A stretch of DNA of 48,211 nucleotides from Pararcticibacter amylolyticus (lineage in GTDB: Bacteria; Bacteroidota; Bacteroidia; Sphingobacteriales; Sphingobacteriaceae). Below, in pieces: positions 27,492 through 35,159 of the stretch. Position numbers and translations under genes: made by a program. Position 1 is the stretch's first letter. Each line of letters begins with the position of its first letter. The DNA is taken from NCBI RefSeq assembly GCF_003130405.1, contig NZ_QEAS01000003.1:324174-372384 (forward strand), in the 5' to 3' direction. The notes under the pieces were generated by a model, which saw only the letters and a program-made list of their open reading frames with translations, did not search any database and was not told the origin of the DNA.

Positions 27492-29558
27492 TTAATTAAC
27501 AACCGGGAATGAGGATATTCTCAGCCTTGAACCTCCCATCGGGACTAGGGTAAGCTTCACTTTTTCAGTATTTACCCTTACCGGACTTTGAGGCAGAACG
27601 GACACCAGGCCATGCTCATCAATTTTCCAGTCGGGCAGCTTCCTTCCGGTCGCGACAATTTGGATCGGGGCTGTTTGATTCGTAAACGGATTATCATCTG
27701 ATGGCCATGCCCGCTTTTGAACCTTAAATGATGTTTCCGGATTTGCAGTATTAATGACAAGACCGAAGTTCCAGTCGGAAGCAGGATGTATCTCGAAAGA
27801 AGGCCATTTTGCAGGATCCGCTTTTTCCTGCCAGCCCGAATCTCCGATTGCAGTTTCCTTACTATCCTTCTTAATATAATTCTCTTTTATATTGAGGGAA
27901 TAAGTAAGAGGGCCGTAATTCACGCTGACGCTGTTCTTGTTCTTTTCCCAGGTACGAACCTTCAGCTGCATCGGCAGCGTCAAACTTATCTTATCGCCAT
28001 TCTTCCATAAATTGGAGATCTTCACATACTGTCCGGATTCAGCCTTTACCGCTATCGCCTTTCCGTTCAATTTTACAGAAGCCTGCCTGCACCATGACGG
28101 AATTCTCAGGTAAAGCGGGAAGCTGACATCAGAAGCAGTCCTGACCGTGAGTTCCACAGACTCTTCAAAAGGATATTTCGTGACAGCAGATAATGTAACT
28201 TCCTTTCCATCTCCTACTTTTGCTGTCACGTCTCCCTGCGCGTATAACTGAGCCGCCAGCCCCCTGTCGGGAGTAGCCATCCAGCTGTTTTCCGCGTAGT
28301 ATACCCACCCTGCAGCATGATTATGCTGGCAGCAACGGCTGCTGAAAGGATTCATCATCAGAAAGGGCCCCGAGTTATCAATGCCCGGATGATGGTTCTT
28401 GCTGTCACTGATCACCATGTTAGGTGCAGTAAGATACCGGAGAGCTTTATAGTCGGGCATAAATGCCGCCGGAAAACTATTGAATGCAATGTCTTCACAA
28501 TTATCAGCCCAGTATGGATCGCCGGTAGACCGTAACATCATCTGGTCTGAGGTCATCTGCTCTACAAACCCGCAGGTTTCGGTGGCCTGCCGGGGATCAT
28601 CATATCCTTTCCTGGCATTTTCGTCAGCTCCGAACATTCCGCCTGGCACATGTCCATAGATCTCCCTGATCAGCTTAAAGTTGTTATAGGAAGCGTTAAG
28701 GTCCTTTACATCATGACTTAGCAAATAGTACTGAGCCGGTTCGCGGAAGCATTCCGCGATATTGACATTGTGCCAGTTGGGCAAATTGTCCGCCTGCCTC
28801 CAGTTAGCCGTGTTCCGGTCCGTTTTCGCTGCAAGATCAAGCAGCCATTTATCTCCTGTTATATTATACAGCCAGAATACGCTGTACAGATTATCGCCCC
28901 CCCGGCTGTTTTCCCAGTAATCTTCCAAAAATAAGCTGTCGGGAACAGACAACTGCCATTTGAAATATTTCGTCATAAAATCAATTACGCGCTTGTCACC
29001 GGAATATTCATAATAAGATTGCAGGCACCAGATCATCGGCATGTTCGTCCAGAGATCCCTTTTCCCTTTACCCTTTTCAACATCAGGGCCAAAATCTCCG
29101 TTATCCCTTTGATTGCTGAGCACTGCCTCAATCCAGAACTTCGCGTCGCTGATCATTTTAGGATCATTTAGCATATACCCGATATTAGCATACCCCTTCA
29201 GCCAGTAGGGCAACTCTTCCCATCCATATTTCCCCTTTCCCTCCTTATTCAGCCAGGCATTATCTTCCTTTGAAAGCCAGATACTGATCTCTCCCAGGTT
29301 GCCCGTTAATCCCTCACGCTGAAGAACCAATGCTTTTTTAAGCCACCCACCCGGTTTGAACGATGTAACAGGCAGTTTCATGAACGGCTGCTTTAATAAA
29401 GGTGCGCGGTTGTTCATATAAAACTTGTTCACTTCCGATGTCTCAGGCTTTGAGACGACCTCTGTTTTAATACGGCTTTGTGCCAGTCCGGGCTGTACAG
29501 ACGAGCACAGCAGAAGTAATGATACCCCGATTGCAGCCCTTTTTGAAAAGTTATTCAT
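27492..29558 (-). CDS. GH127-type beta-L-arabinofuranosidase (DUF1680 family)
   Basis: The ATG at 29558 gives a signal peptide (MNNFSKRAAIGVSLLLL, ending GLAQ). The frame is open to 29657, but the added residues look non-coding. The product is 688 residues. An (alpha/alpha)6 barrel is followed by beta-sandwich domains (PLYLRIPSWC). In the characterised Bifidobacterium enzyme HypBA1, a Cys3-Glu zinc site contains the catalytic Cys. The same pattern is visible here: Glu327 and Cys329 in TETC, then Cys409-Cys410 in SRCCQHN, 80 residues later. It should release beta-L-arabinofuranose, as found on hydroxyproline-rich glycoproteins or pectin side chains. GH146 is an alternative assignment. It is first in a two-gene operon with the GH2 enzyme. 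Confidence 0.88.
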   Translation of the reverse strand: MNNFSKRAAIGVSLLLLCSSVQPGLAQSRIKTEVVSKPETSEVNKFYMNNRAPLLKQPFMKLPVTSFKPGGWLKKALVLQREGLTGNLGEISIWLSKEDNAWLNKEGKGKYGWEELPYWLKGYANIGYMLNDPKMISDAKFWIEAVLSNQRDNGDFGPDVEKGKGKRDLWTNMPMIWCLQSYYEYSGDKRVIDFMTKYFKWQLSVPDSLFLEDYWENSRGGDNLYSVFWLYNITGDKWLLDLAAKTDRNTANWRQADNLPNWHNVNIAECFREPAQYYLLSHDVKDLNASYNNFKLIREIYGHVPGGMFGADENARKGYDDPRQATETCGFVEQMTSDQMMLRSTGDPYWADNCEDIAFNSFPAAFMPDYKALRYLTAPNMVISDSKNHHPGIDNSGPFLMMNPFSSRCCQHNHAAGWVYYAENSWMATPDRGLAAQLYAQGDVTAKVGDGKEVTLSAVTKYPFEESVELTVRTASDVSFPLYLRIPSWCRQASVKLNGKAIAVKAESGQYVKISNLWKNGDKISLTLPMQLKVRTWEKNKNSVSVNYGPLTYSLNIKENYIKKDSKETAIGDSGWQEKADPAKWPSFEIHPASDWNFGLVINTANPETSFKVQKRAWPSDDNPFTNQTAPIQIVATGRKLPDWKIDEHGLVSVLPQSPVRVNTEKVKLTLVPMGGSRLRISSFPVVN

Positions 29559-29731
29559 ATATCCTTGTGTATGAGTGTGTGTTGCGGCGATAGAGAGGAG
29601 CCGAAGCGCGGCGCACATCCTGTGATTTTCTTTCAGAAGGAAAAATGAAAGAGACACATAGCTTGTTCATTTGAAAACCGGCAAAAAGCCAAATGAGCAC
29701 GGGCATAATAGAGTTAGTTTTTCGTACAGTG

Positions 29732-29739
29732 CAAATAAA
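29732..29739 (-). promoter_or_regulatory. Possible -7 promoter element of the GH127-GH2 operon
   Basis: The minus strand reads TTTATTTG, one mismatch from TAnnTTTG, 21 bases downstream of the paired CGTnTCA repeats. That is one helical turn closer than at the HTCS and GH92 genes. It would give a leader of about 165 bases. Confidence 0.3.
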
Positions 29740-29759
29740 AAGGTTTTCTTGGTTTAAAT

Positions 29760-29787
29760 CGTATCATTATTTCTCTGATTCGTCTCA
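29760..29787 (-). promoter_or_regulatory. Candidate AraC-type operator, paired CGTATCA/CGTCTCA repeats (site B)
   Basis: CGTATCA at 29760 and CGTCTCA at 29781 are direct repeats spaced exactly 21 bases, each followed by TT. They match the pairs upstream of the HTCS and GH92 genes and lie about 200 bases upstream of the GH127 ATG. This is probably the binding site of one of the AraC-output regulators. Confidence 0.5.
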
Positions 29788-29852
29788 TTTATAGCACTGA
29801 TCGCTGTAAAAGAGCCCCTGCCTGCCCACTTTGGACTTACTATCATCGTAAT

Positions 29853-29886
29853 AACAATGATGCGTCTGATTTCACGCATCACTGTT
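29853..29886 (-). terminator. Hairpin after the DUF4965 gene, probable terminator
   Basis: Thirteen-base arms (AACAATGATGCGT and ACGCATCACTGTT) pair at 12 positions with an 8-base loop. The structure starts 16 bases past the stop at 29902. The sequence after it on the minus strand (ATTACGATG) is only moderately T-rich, so termination may be partial. Confidence 0.5.
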
Positions 29887-29901
29887 AGAATGTTCATGGC
29901 T

Positions 29902-32373
29902 TTATTTCTTTTCAAGCATTTTAATAAAATACCCTCCCACCACACTCCGTGCCTGAAAACCAACCTGTTTGCCGTCCGTTGTTTCGTGCCAGTCGCTTAT
30001 CGGAACCCGCGAAGTGGTTTCTACAGCATATTTATATACCGGCGCAACGAGGGCCTCAAAATCTTTCTGATCTTCGGCAAGCACTGATGTCCAGATGATC
30101 CAGTCGGATTTGGTGTAGGTCTTTCTGCTGTCAAGCGGGAGGCCGTATGTATTCTGTTTATTGAGATAGAATTTAATCTCTTTCCGATACACCTCTTTGG
30201 GGAACAAATTTAAGCCGAGAAGCTTGTCCCATACCAGGTTGTACTTCTGGCTCCATGTCCCCTTATTCTCAAAAGCAAGAGTATAGTGGTCGCCATCCGC
30301 CGAAAGTTCCTGCCAGCGGGGTACCATCCCTTCAGCTGCTGTTCTGAATTTAGCCGCCGTTGTACTTTCTCCCGTCTGCTCAGCCAGCTTTGCATAACAG
30401 CCAAGAGCTACTATCGCTTTTACTGAAAGGTTTGCATTTCTGGCAAGGTGACCGGCAAAGTCATCCGTACACAACTGGTTTGCCGGGTCAAATCCTTCTT
30501 TCAGCAGATAATCAGCCCACACGGAAAGCGTTGGCCAGTGCTTCTTTGCATATTCTGCATTCCCTTCTGCTTTTGCAATTGCGGCTGTAAGAATGATCAT
30601 ATTTCCTGATTCTTCAACCGGCATATCTTCCCCGTATGTCTGACCATTCGCCAGAGGATAAGTTCCAAGATCATGAGCAGCAAAAGGTTTCTTCCACTTA
30701 CCGCTTTCACTGTAGTAAAAGATCCCGTTTAACATTCCCTTCAGCAAATCCGGATTGTACACCAGGAATAAAGGAGCAGAAGGATAGGTTACATCGACCG
30801 TATTAATAGAACCGTTGCTGAAGTTCTCCTTTGAGAGGAATAAGATCTCCCCTTCAGGGCTCTTAACCAGTTTATGAGCAGAGATAGCCTGGCGATACCC
30901 CAGTACACACAGGTCTGCGTATTTCTGACCTCCGGCTTTTAGCGCATCAGCATACATTTTCTTGTCAAATGCTTCACATCTTGCAAGCACACTTTTGTAT
31001 TCAGAGGAAGCAAGGGCGATTTGTTTTTCAATCGTTTGCTTTCCATCCTGGTTCCACCAGGGTCTCAGGTTCTGCCCAAAATATTGCACTGAATAAATAT
31101 CATCATAAGCCAGCATCACAAATTGCTCTTTAGCTGTACCGCTTACCTGACCAAATGGAATAACAGTATTCAGAACCAGCCGTCTGCCGGACTTCACGGC
31201 AGGAGCAGACGTTTGCCCGGAAAGGAAGGATACCAGGGCAAGATCACTTCCGCTGACATACTGAACAGCCTTTGATGATGAAGGAACAGCGACATACATA
31301 TATCCCCAGTCAATCCTCACGTCGTCTCCTTTTGTCTTAAGCACAGGCTGACTAACCGTCCCTGCTTTTAATATCGATGACCCACCGTTTGTATATTTAG
31401 TTACCGAAACCTCCTGCCCCGGGGAGTTTACAGCAATATCAGTAGAAGCTCCCAGGTAAAGTTTCACATTATGCGGGCGCCCGTCTGTAGATTTTACCTT
31501 ACAGGAAATATACGAAACAGGTCTTGCCATCAATGAAAGGTTGTCCATCAGAAGCGGACTTGTAAAAGTCAGGGTAAGATCAGTGTTACCACATGCAAAT
31601 TGGTAGATGGTCCGGGTAGCCGTTACTTCGACACTTTTCTGCCGGGCAAGCGTTATTCCGGCTGTCGTCTTCAATTCTTTTTCCTGAGCAATACCTGCAT
31701 CCAGCCATTGTCCGCCTGCAGTATTGGCGATATGGACAGCCAGGACGTTCTCTCCTTTTTTTAACGCCTTCCGTATTTTAGTGTCAGCATCTTTGTATTC
31801 GAACTTATGGTTCCACCCCTTATGATCATATATCCTTTGTCCGTTCAGATACACTTCAACATTATCATCATGCATTATTTTCAGATACAATTTCTTAGAA
31901 CTTATATCCCCCAGATTGAACTTCCGTCTCATCCAAAGGTCTCTTCCTGTCCAGGATGTTCCTGCATCATTGTTGTCTCCGAAAGATCCGGTTCCGGTTT
32001 TCCACTGGCTGTCATCAAATCCGGATTGCGACCAGCCTTCTCCGGGAGTACTTTCTGTATATTTAGTGGAATATTTCGCTTCTTCCGAAGTTGGTACCAG
32101 GCTCTCGTAAAAAGTTTCCTGCTTACCTAAAAAGCGGTATACTTTCCCGTCTACACTAACCAGACCTATCAGCGATTGATCTGTACCTGTCCAGTGTTTT
32201 GTAGGAGATGAGCTCAGCTCATCAGTCGTAGACCAGATACTAAAATAAGGATCATGTGTTATAAGCGGATAAGCAGGAGCCTTTTTAATTTGAGAAAAGC
32301 TCTCAGATGTTCCCGTAATGAACAAAAAGATAAGAAAAGAATACTTAAAAAGTGTGTGTTTGAAAGTGTTCAT
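29902..32373 (-). CDS. DUF4965/glutaminase-A-like secreted protein with jelly-roll insert
   Basis: This 823-residue secreted protein (signal peptide 1-27, ending SFSQ) resembles the DUF4964-DUF5127-DUF4965-DUF1793 family, some fungal members of which are called glutaminase A. The N-terminal part (LITHDPYFSIWS) matches DUF4964. From about 105 to 225 there is an inserted galactose-binding/GH2-like jelly-roll (GWSQSGFDDSQW, LYLKIMHDDNVEVYLNG). The C-terminal (alpha/alpha)6-type region (about 470-823) contains AAHDLGTYPLANGQTYGEDM and ISDWHETTDG. Its location among GH51, GH127 and GH92 genes argues for a glycan or glycopeptide substrate rather than free glutamine. No catalytic residue can be named with confidence. 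It appears to be a single-gene unit. Confidence 0.8.
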   Translation of the reverse strand: MNTFKHTLFKYSFLIFLFITGTSESFSQIKKAPAYPLITHDPYFSIWSTTDELSSSPTKHWTGTDQSLIGLVSVDGKVYRFLGKQETFYESLVPTSEEAKYSTKYTESTPGEGWSQSGFDDSQWKTGTGSFGDNNDAGTSWTGRDLWMRRKFNLGDISSKKLYLKIMHDDNVEVYLNGQRIYDHKGWNHKFEYKDADTKIRKALKKGENVLAVHIANTAGGQWLDAGIAQEKELKTTAGITLARQKSVEVTATRTIYQFACGNTDLTLTFTSPLLMDNLSLMARPVSYISCKVKSTDGRPHNVKLYLGASTDIAVNSPGQEVSVTKYTNGGSSILKAGTVSQPVLKTKGDDVRIDWGYMYVAVPSSSKAVQYVSGSDLALVSFLSGQTSAPAVKSGRRLVLNTVIPFGQVSGTAKEQFVMLAYDDIYSVQYFGQNLRPWWNQDGKQTIEKQIALASSEYKSVLARCEAFDKKMYADALKAGGQKYADLCVLGYRQAISAHKLVKSPEGEILFLSKENFSNGSINTVDVTYPSAPLFLVYNPDLLKGMLNGIFYYSESGKWKKPFAAHDLGTYPLANGQTYGEDMPVEESGNMIILTAAIAKAEGNAEYAKKHWPTLSVWADYLLKEGFDPANQLCTDDFAGHLARNANLSVKAIVALGCYAKLAEQTGESTTAAKFRTAAEGMVPRWQELSADGDHYTLAFENKGTWSQKYNLVWDKLLGLNLFPKEVYRKEIKFYLNKQNTYGLPLDSRKTYTKSDWIIWTSVLAEDQKDFEALVAPVYKYAVETTSRVPISDWHETTDGKQVGFQARSVVGGYFIKMLEKK

Positions 32374-32449
32374 AATTGTTGTTTGTAATTTTATGTCTTT
32401 ATTGTATTGTCATTCAGAATTCCGGGCATCTGTACAATCCGGAAAATCC

Positions 32450-32483
32450 TAAAAGTACGAATATTATAAAACGATTTAGCAAA
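32450..32483 (-). promoter_or_regulatory. Possible promoter of the DUF4965 gene
   Basis: TTTG at 32483-32480, a 22-base spacer and TACTTTTA at 32457-32450 on the minus strand lie about 80 bases upstream of the ATG at 32373. The -7 box has one mismatch and the spacer is slightly long. No CGTnTCA pair is seen in this gap. Confidence 0.35.
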
Positions 32484-32523
32484 ATAATAAATGTTCCATA
32501 TTTTCACTGAATATTTCTTTCTG

Positions 32524-34800
32524 CTATTTAAGAACGGCTCCGCCGGAAAGTGAAAATGGCTTATCCGAATCGCTTAACTTTATGCCTGTAGCCGGCTTGT
32601 CTTGCATATTAAATTCAAGCTTTCCTCCTTTTACAATATCAGAATACCGCAGGAAAGTTGGTGTATAGGCTTTTCCGTTCAGCGTAGCTGATCCTATATA
32701 TACATTATCCGAACTGTTGTCATTAGCCTGAATAACAAATTTCTTCCCGTCTTCCATGGTAATAGTGGTCTTTCTGAATACGGGACTGCCTATTACGTAC
32801 TGGTCGGTTCCCGGACAAACGCTGTAGAAGCCCAGAGCACTCAGGACGTACCAGGAAGATGTTTGCCCCTGATCCTCGTCACCCGGGTAACCGTTTTCAG
32901 TTGAATTGTAAAGCCTGCTCATTACCTGCCTGGCGTGATATTGGGATTTCCATGGCTGTCCTGCATAATTATACAGATACACCATGTGCTGGATAGGTTG
33001 ATTTCCGTGTGCGTATTGCCCCATATTAGCCATCACCATCTCCGTCATCTCATGGATCATATCTCCGTAAGTTCCGGGATTTACGCGGTTAGGCTCCGAA
33101 AACACCGAATCGAGCTTCGCTGTAAAATTTGCTTCTCCTCCCATTAATTTAATGAGCCCCTGAATGTCATGAAAAACCGACCATTGCCAATGCCATGCAT
33201 TTCCCTCGGTATAGGGACCGCCCCACTCTACAGGATCAAAGTTATTTTTCCACTCCCCCTTACTATTTTTACCTCTCATAAAGCGGGTGGCAGGGTCATA
33301 CACGTTCCGGTAGTTGAACATCTGGCGTTCGAAGATCTTTTCGTAAAAAGGCTGGCCTGTTTCTTTAGCAAGCTGATAGCCGCAAAAATCATCGTAAGCA
33401 TATTCCAGGGTTTTGGCTGTAGCTTCTCCATATTCGGGATAGGGCACGTATCCCAGCTGATAATATTCTTTCCAGCCGTGACGACCATTTGCCGGCCCCC
33501 AGGGACCTTTGTTTGTAGCTTCATGCAGATATGCCTCAAGCGCTTTTTTCGGATCGAACGTCCTGATGCCCTTTGCCCACGCATCAGCAAATAGTGAAAT
33601 GGCATGGTTACCGATCATGCTCCCCCCTTCACCAGGGAAAGACCAGGAAGGCAGCCAGCCGCATTGATCATATGCCGCCAGCATGGCCTGCATATAGCGG
33701 CCCTGCATAGTAGGATGAAGAAGTGCAGTTAAAGGAAACTGACCCCGGAAGGTGTCCCAGAAGCCGGTGTCGGTAAACATATATCCCGGATAGACCTTTC
33801 CGTCGTAAGCGCTGTAATAATATGGCTTTCCATCTTTATCATATTCGAAGAACTGGCGCGAAAAAAGGCTTGCTCTGAAGAAGCATGAATAAAAGGTTGC
33901 CTTCTCTTCCTCTGTTCCCCCCTCTACCAGGATGCGGCCCAGATGATCATTCCAAACTTTCGCTGCCGCATCGCGGGTGGCTTCGAGCTTTTTAAAACCG
34001 CCAAGCTCTCTTTTCAGCGTAATCCCGGCCTGCTCATGGCTTATATAAGAAGAGGCAACCTTCGCCTGCACAACCTCCCCTTCCTTAAATTCAATAAATG
34101 CCCCCGCTCCTTTTCCTTCTTTTTCGCTGGTTCCGGCGGCTATCGTGTTACTCGCATTATCCCAGGTGCCGTATGATTTGATCGGTTTGTCGAAAACCAC
34201 TACGAAATAGTTCCTGAAGTTTTGAGGTACATAATGCCCGTTATTCACATATCCGATGATCTTTCTTTCAGATGGAATGATTTTCACCATACTCATTTTG
34301 GTATATCCATCAAGAACAATATAGCTCTTACCTCCTTTTGGAAAGCTGAACCGAAGATGAGCGCCACGTTCAGTAGGTGCCATCTCTGTGGTAATACCGT
34401 TATCCAGTTTCACCTTATAATAATGAGGTTTAGCAATTTCGTTCTTATGACTGAAGGCGGCAGCCCGCTCATCTTCATTCACCTTCAGCGTACCAGTAAC
34501 CGGCATGAACGAAAATACTGCGTAATCATTGCTCCATGAACTGCACTGATGGGCCTGCTGAAATCCGCGGATCGTCTCCTTAAAATACTGATACTTCCAC
34601 CCGTCGCCGTTCCGGCCTGTCTGTGGAGTCCAGGTATTCATTCCAAACGGAAGTGCTGTGGTGGGATAGGTATTTCCTCTTGTCAGTTCGTGCTTCGAAT
34701 TGGTTCCCTGCAAAGTGTTCACATATTGTACAAGATTGTGGGTTTGGGCATTAGCAATCCTGCCAATGAAGAAGAGAACAAATAAATACTTCAGTTTCAT
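32524..34800 (-). CDS. GH92 exo-alpha-mannosidase-family enzyme
   Basis: This 758-residue secreted enzyme (signal peptide 1-18, ending ANA) belongs to the calcium-dependent alpha-mannosidases of GH92. The N-terminal beta-sandwich starts at the conserved VQYVNTLQGTNS, and the catalytic (alpha/alpha)6 barrel follows. Conserved stretches are DTGFWDTFRGQFPL (about 344-357), SFPGEGGSMIGNHA (about 387-400), EGNAWHW with Glu532 at the expected general-acid position, and YPGDEDQGQTSSWY with Asp641/Asp643 at the expected base and calcium-binding positions. The linkage (1,2, 1,3 or 1,6) cannot be read. In an arabinose-oriented locus it may trim mannose from plant glycoproteins. It is a single-gene unit with the paired CGTCTCA operator upstream. 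Confidence 0.94.
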   Translation of the reverse strand: MKLKYLFVLFFIGRIANAQTHNLVQYVNTLQGTNSKHELTRGNTYPTTALPFGMNTWTPQTGRNGDGWKYQYFKETIRGFQQAHQCSSWSNDYAVFSFMPVTGTLKVNEDERAAAFSHKNEIAKPHYYKVKLDNGITTEMAPTERGAHLRFSFPKGGKSYIVLDGYTKMSMVKIIPSERKIIGYVNNGHYVPQNFRNYFVVVFDKPIKSYGTWDNASNTIAAGTSEKEGKGAGAFIEFKEGEVVQAKVASSYISHEQAGITLKRELGGFKKLEATRDAAAKVWNDHLGRILVEGGTEEEKATFYSCFFRASLFSRQFFEYDKDGKPYYYSAYDGKVYPGYMFTDTGFWDTFRGQFPLTALLHPTMQGRYMQAMLAAYDQCGWLPSWSFPGEGGSMIGNHAISLFADAWAKGIRTFDPKKALEAYLHEATNKGPWGPANGRHGWKEYYQLGYVPYPEYGEATAKTLEYAYDDFCGYQLAKETGQPFYEKIFERQMFNYRNVYDPATRFMRGKNSKGEWKNNFDPVEWGGPYTEGNAWHWQWSVFHDIQGLIKLMGGEANFTAKLDSVFSEPNRVNPGTYGDMIHEMTEMVMANMGQYAHGNQPIQHMVYLYNYAGQPWKSQYHARQVMSRLYNSTENGYPGDEDQGQTSSWYVLSALGFYSVCPGTDQYVIGSPVFRKTTITMEDGKKFVIQANDNSSDNVYIGSATLNGKAYTPTFLRYSDIVKGGKLEFNMQDKPATGIKLSDSDKPFSLSGGAVLK

Positions 34801-34889
34801 CAGAGTGTGTGTAATCTTTTTATGATTGGTGTGTTAGTTTAAATAGCACCGGAAGTATGGCACCACGGCTCCGGCATTCTTTATTCTTG

Positions 34890-34897
34890 CGAAAATA
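34890..34897 (-). promoter_or_regulatory. Candidate -7 promoter element of the GH92 gene
   Basis: The minus strand reads TATTTTCG, one mismatch from TAnnTTTG, 31 bases downstream of the CGTCTCA pair. This is the same distance as at the HTCS promoter. There is no -33 box at the expected position. Confidence 0.35.
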
Positions 34898-34927
34898 AAC
34901 GGATTTCTCTGCCCTGTCTAGTTAAAA

Positions 34928-34955
34928 CGTCTCAATTACTATCCATTTCGTCTCA
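34928..34955 (-). promoter_or_regulatory. Candidate AraC-type operator, paired CGTCTCA repeats (site C)
   Basis: Two identical CGTCTCA copies start at 34928 and 34949, exactly 21 bases apart, in the same orientation as sites A and B. The site lies 128 bases upstream of the GH92 ATG and about 205 bases upstream of the sensor-kinase start, so it may act on one or both. Spacing, orientation and repetition upstream of three locus genes support a real regulator site. Confidence 0.55.
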
Positions 34956-34978
34956 TACAGGCATATCCCCTGTAAATT

Positions 34979-35000
34979 GTTACAAATACTTAAATGTAAC
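34979..35000. promoter_or_regulatory. GTTACA-N10-TGTAAC palindrome, possible operator
   Basis: Perfect 6-base arms separated by ten A/T-rich bases form a 22-base dyad. It lies 24 bases from site C and 160 bases upstream of the kinase start. The shape suits a dimeric repressor or activator, but none is encoded nearby that obviously uses a palindrome. Confidence 0.3.
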
Positions 35001-35159
35001 GAAGGTATTCAACTTGGGGAAGAAATAAAAGCTAAGCCCACTGTGGCAATCCCGGCCAGGTAATTCCTGCCGGCAGCATCCTCTCCGCAACGTCATCATA
35101 AAGCCGGCCTTCGTTTCCATTTTCTTTTTTGTCATTATAAACCTATTTTTAGAACCGCT

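Larger units (their letters stand above)
29559..29901. other. Intergenic regulatory region upstream of the GH127 gene
   Basis: This 343-base gap holds the paired CGTnTCA operator, a -7-like box and the hairpin after the DUF4965 gene, each listed separately. Between 29559 and 29731 lies an apparent 5' leader of about 170 bases with no recognised gene or riboswitch. Confidence 0.5.
34801..35159. other. Divergent regulatory region between the GH92 gene and the split HTCS
   Basis: This 359-base region serves the minus-strand GH92 gene and the plus-strand sensor kinase. It contains a -7-like box, the paired CGTCTCA operator and a GTTACA/TGTAAC palindrome, each listed separately. The kinase frame is open upstream to 35064 without an ATG. 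No small gene is seen. Confidence 0.6.

Noticed and set aside
27460-27502. Longer N-terminus for the GH2 gene (start 27502)
   Set aside because: It would overlap the stop of the GH127 gene and place extra residues before a perfect signal peptide starting at 27460.
29754-29963. A 69-residue minus-strand frame overlapping the start of the gap after the DUF4965 gene
   Set aside because: It overlaps the 3' end of the DUF4965 gene in another frame and crosses the hairpin and operator site, with no signal peptide or domain.
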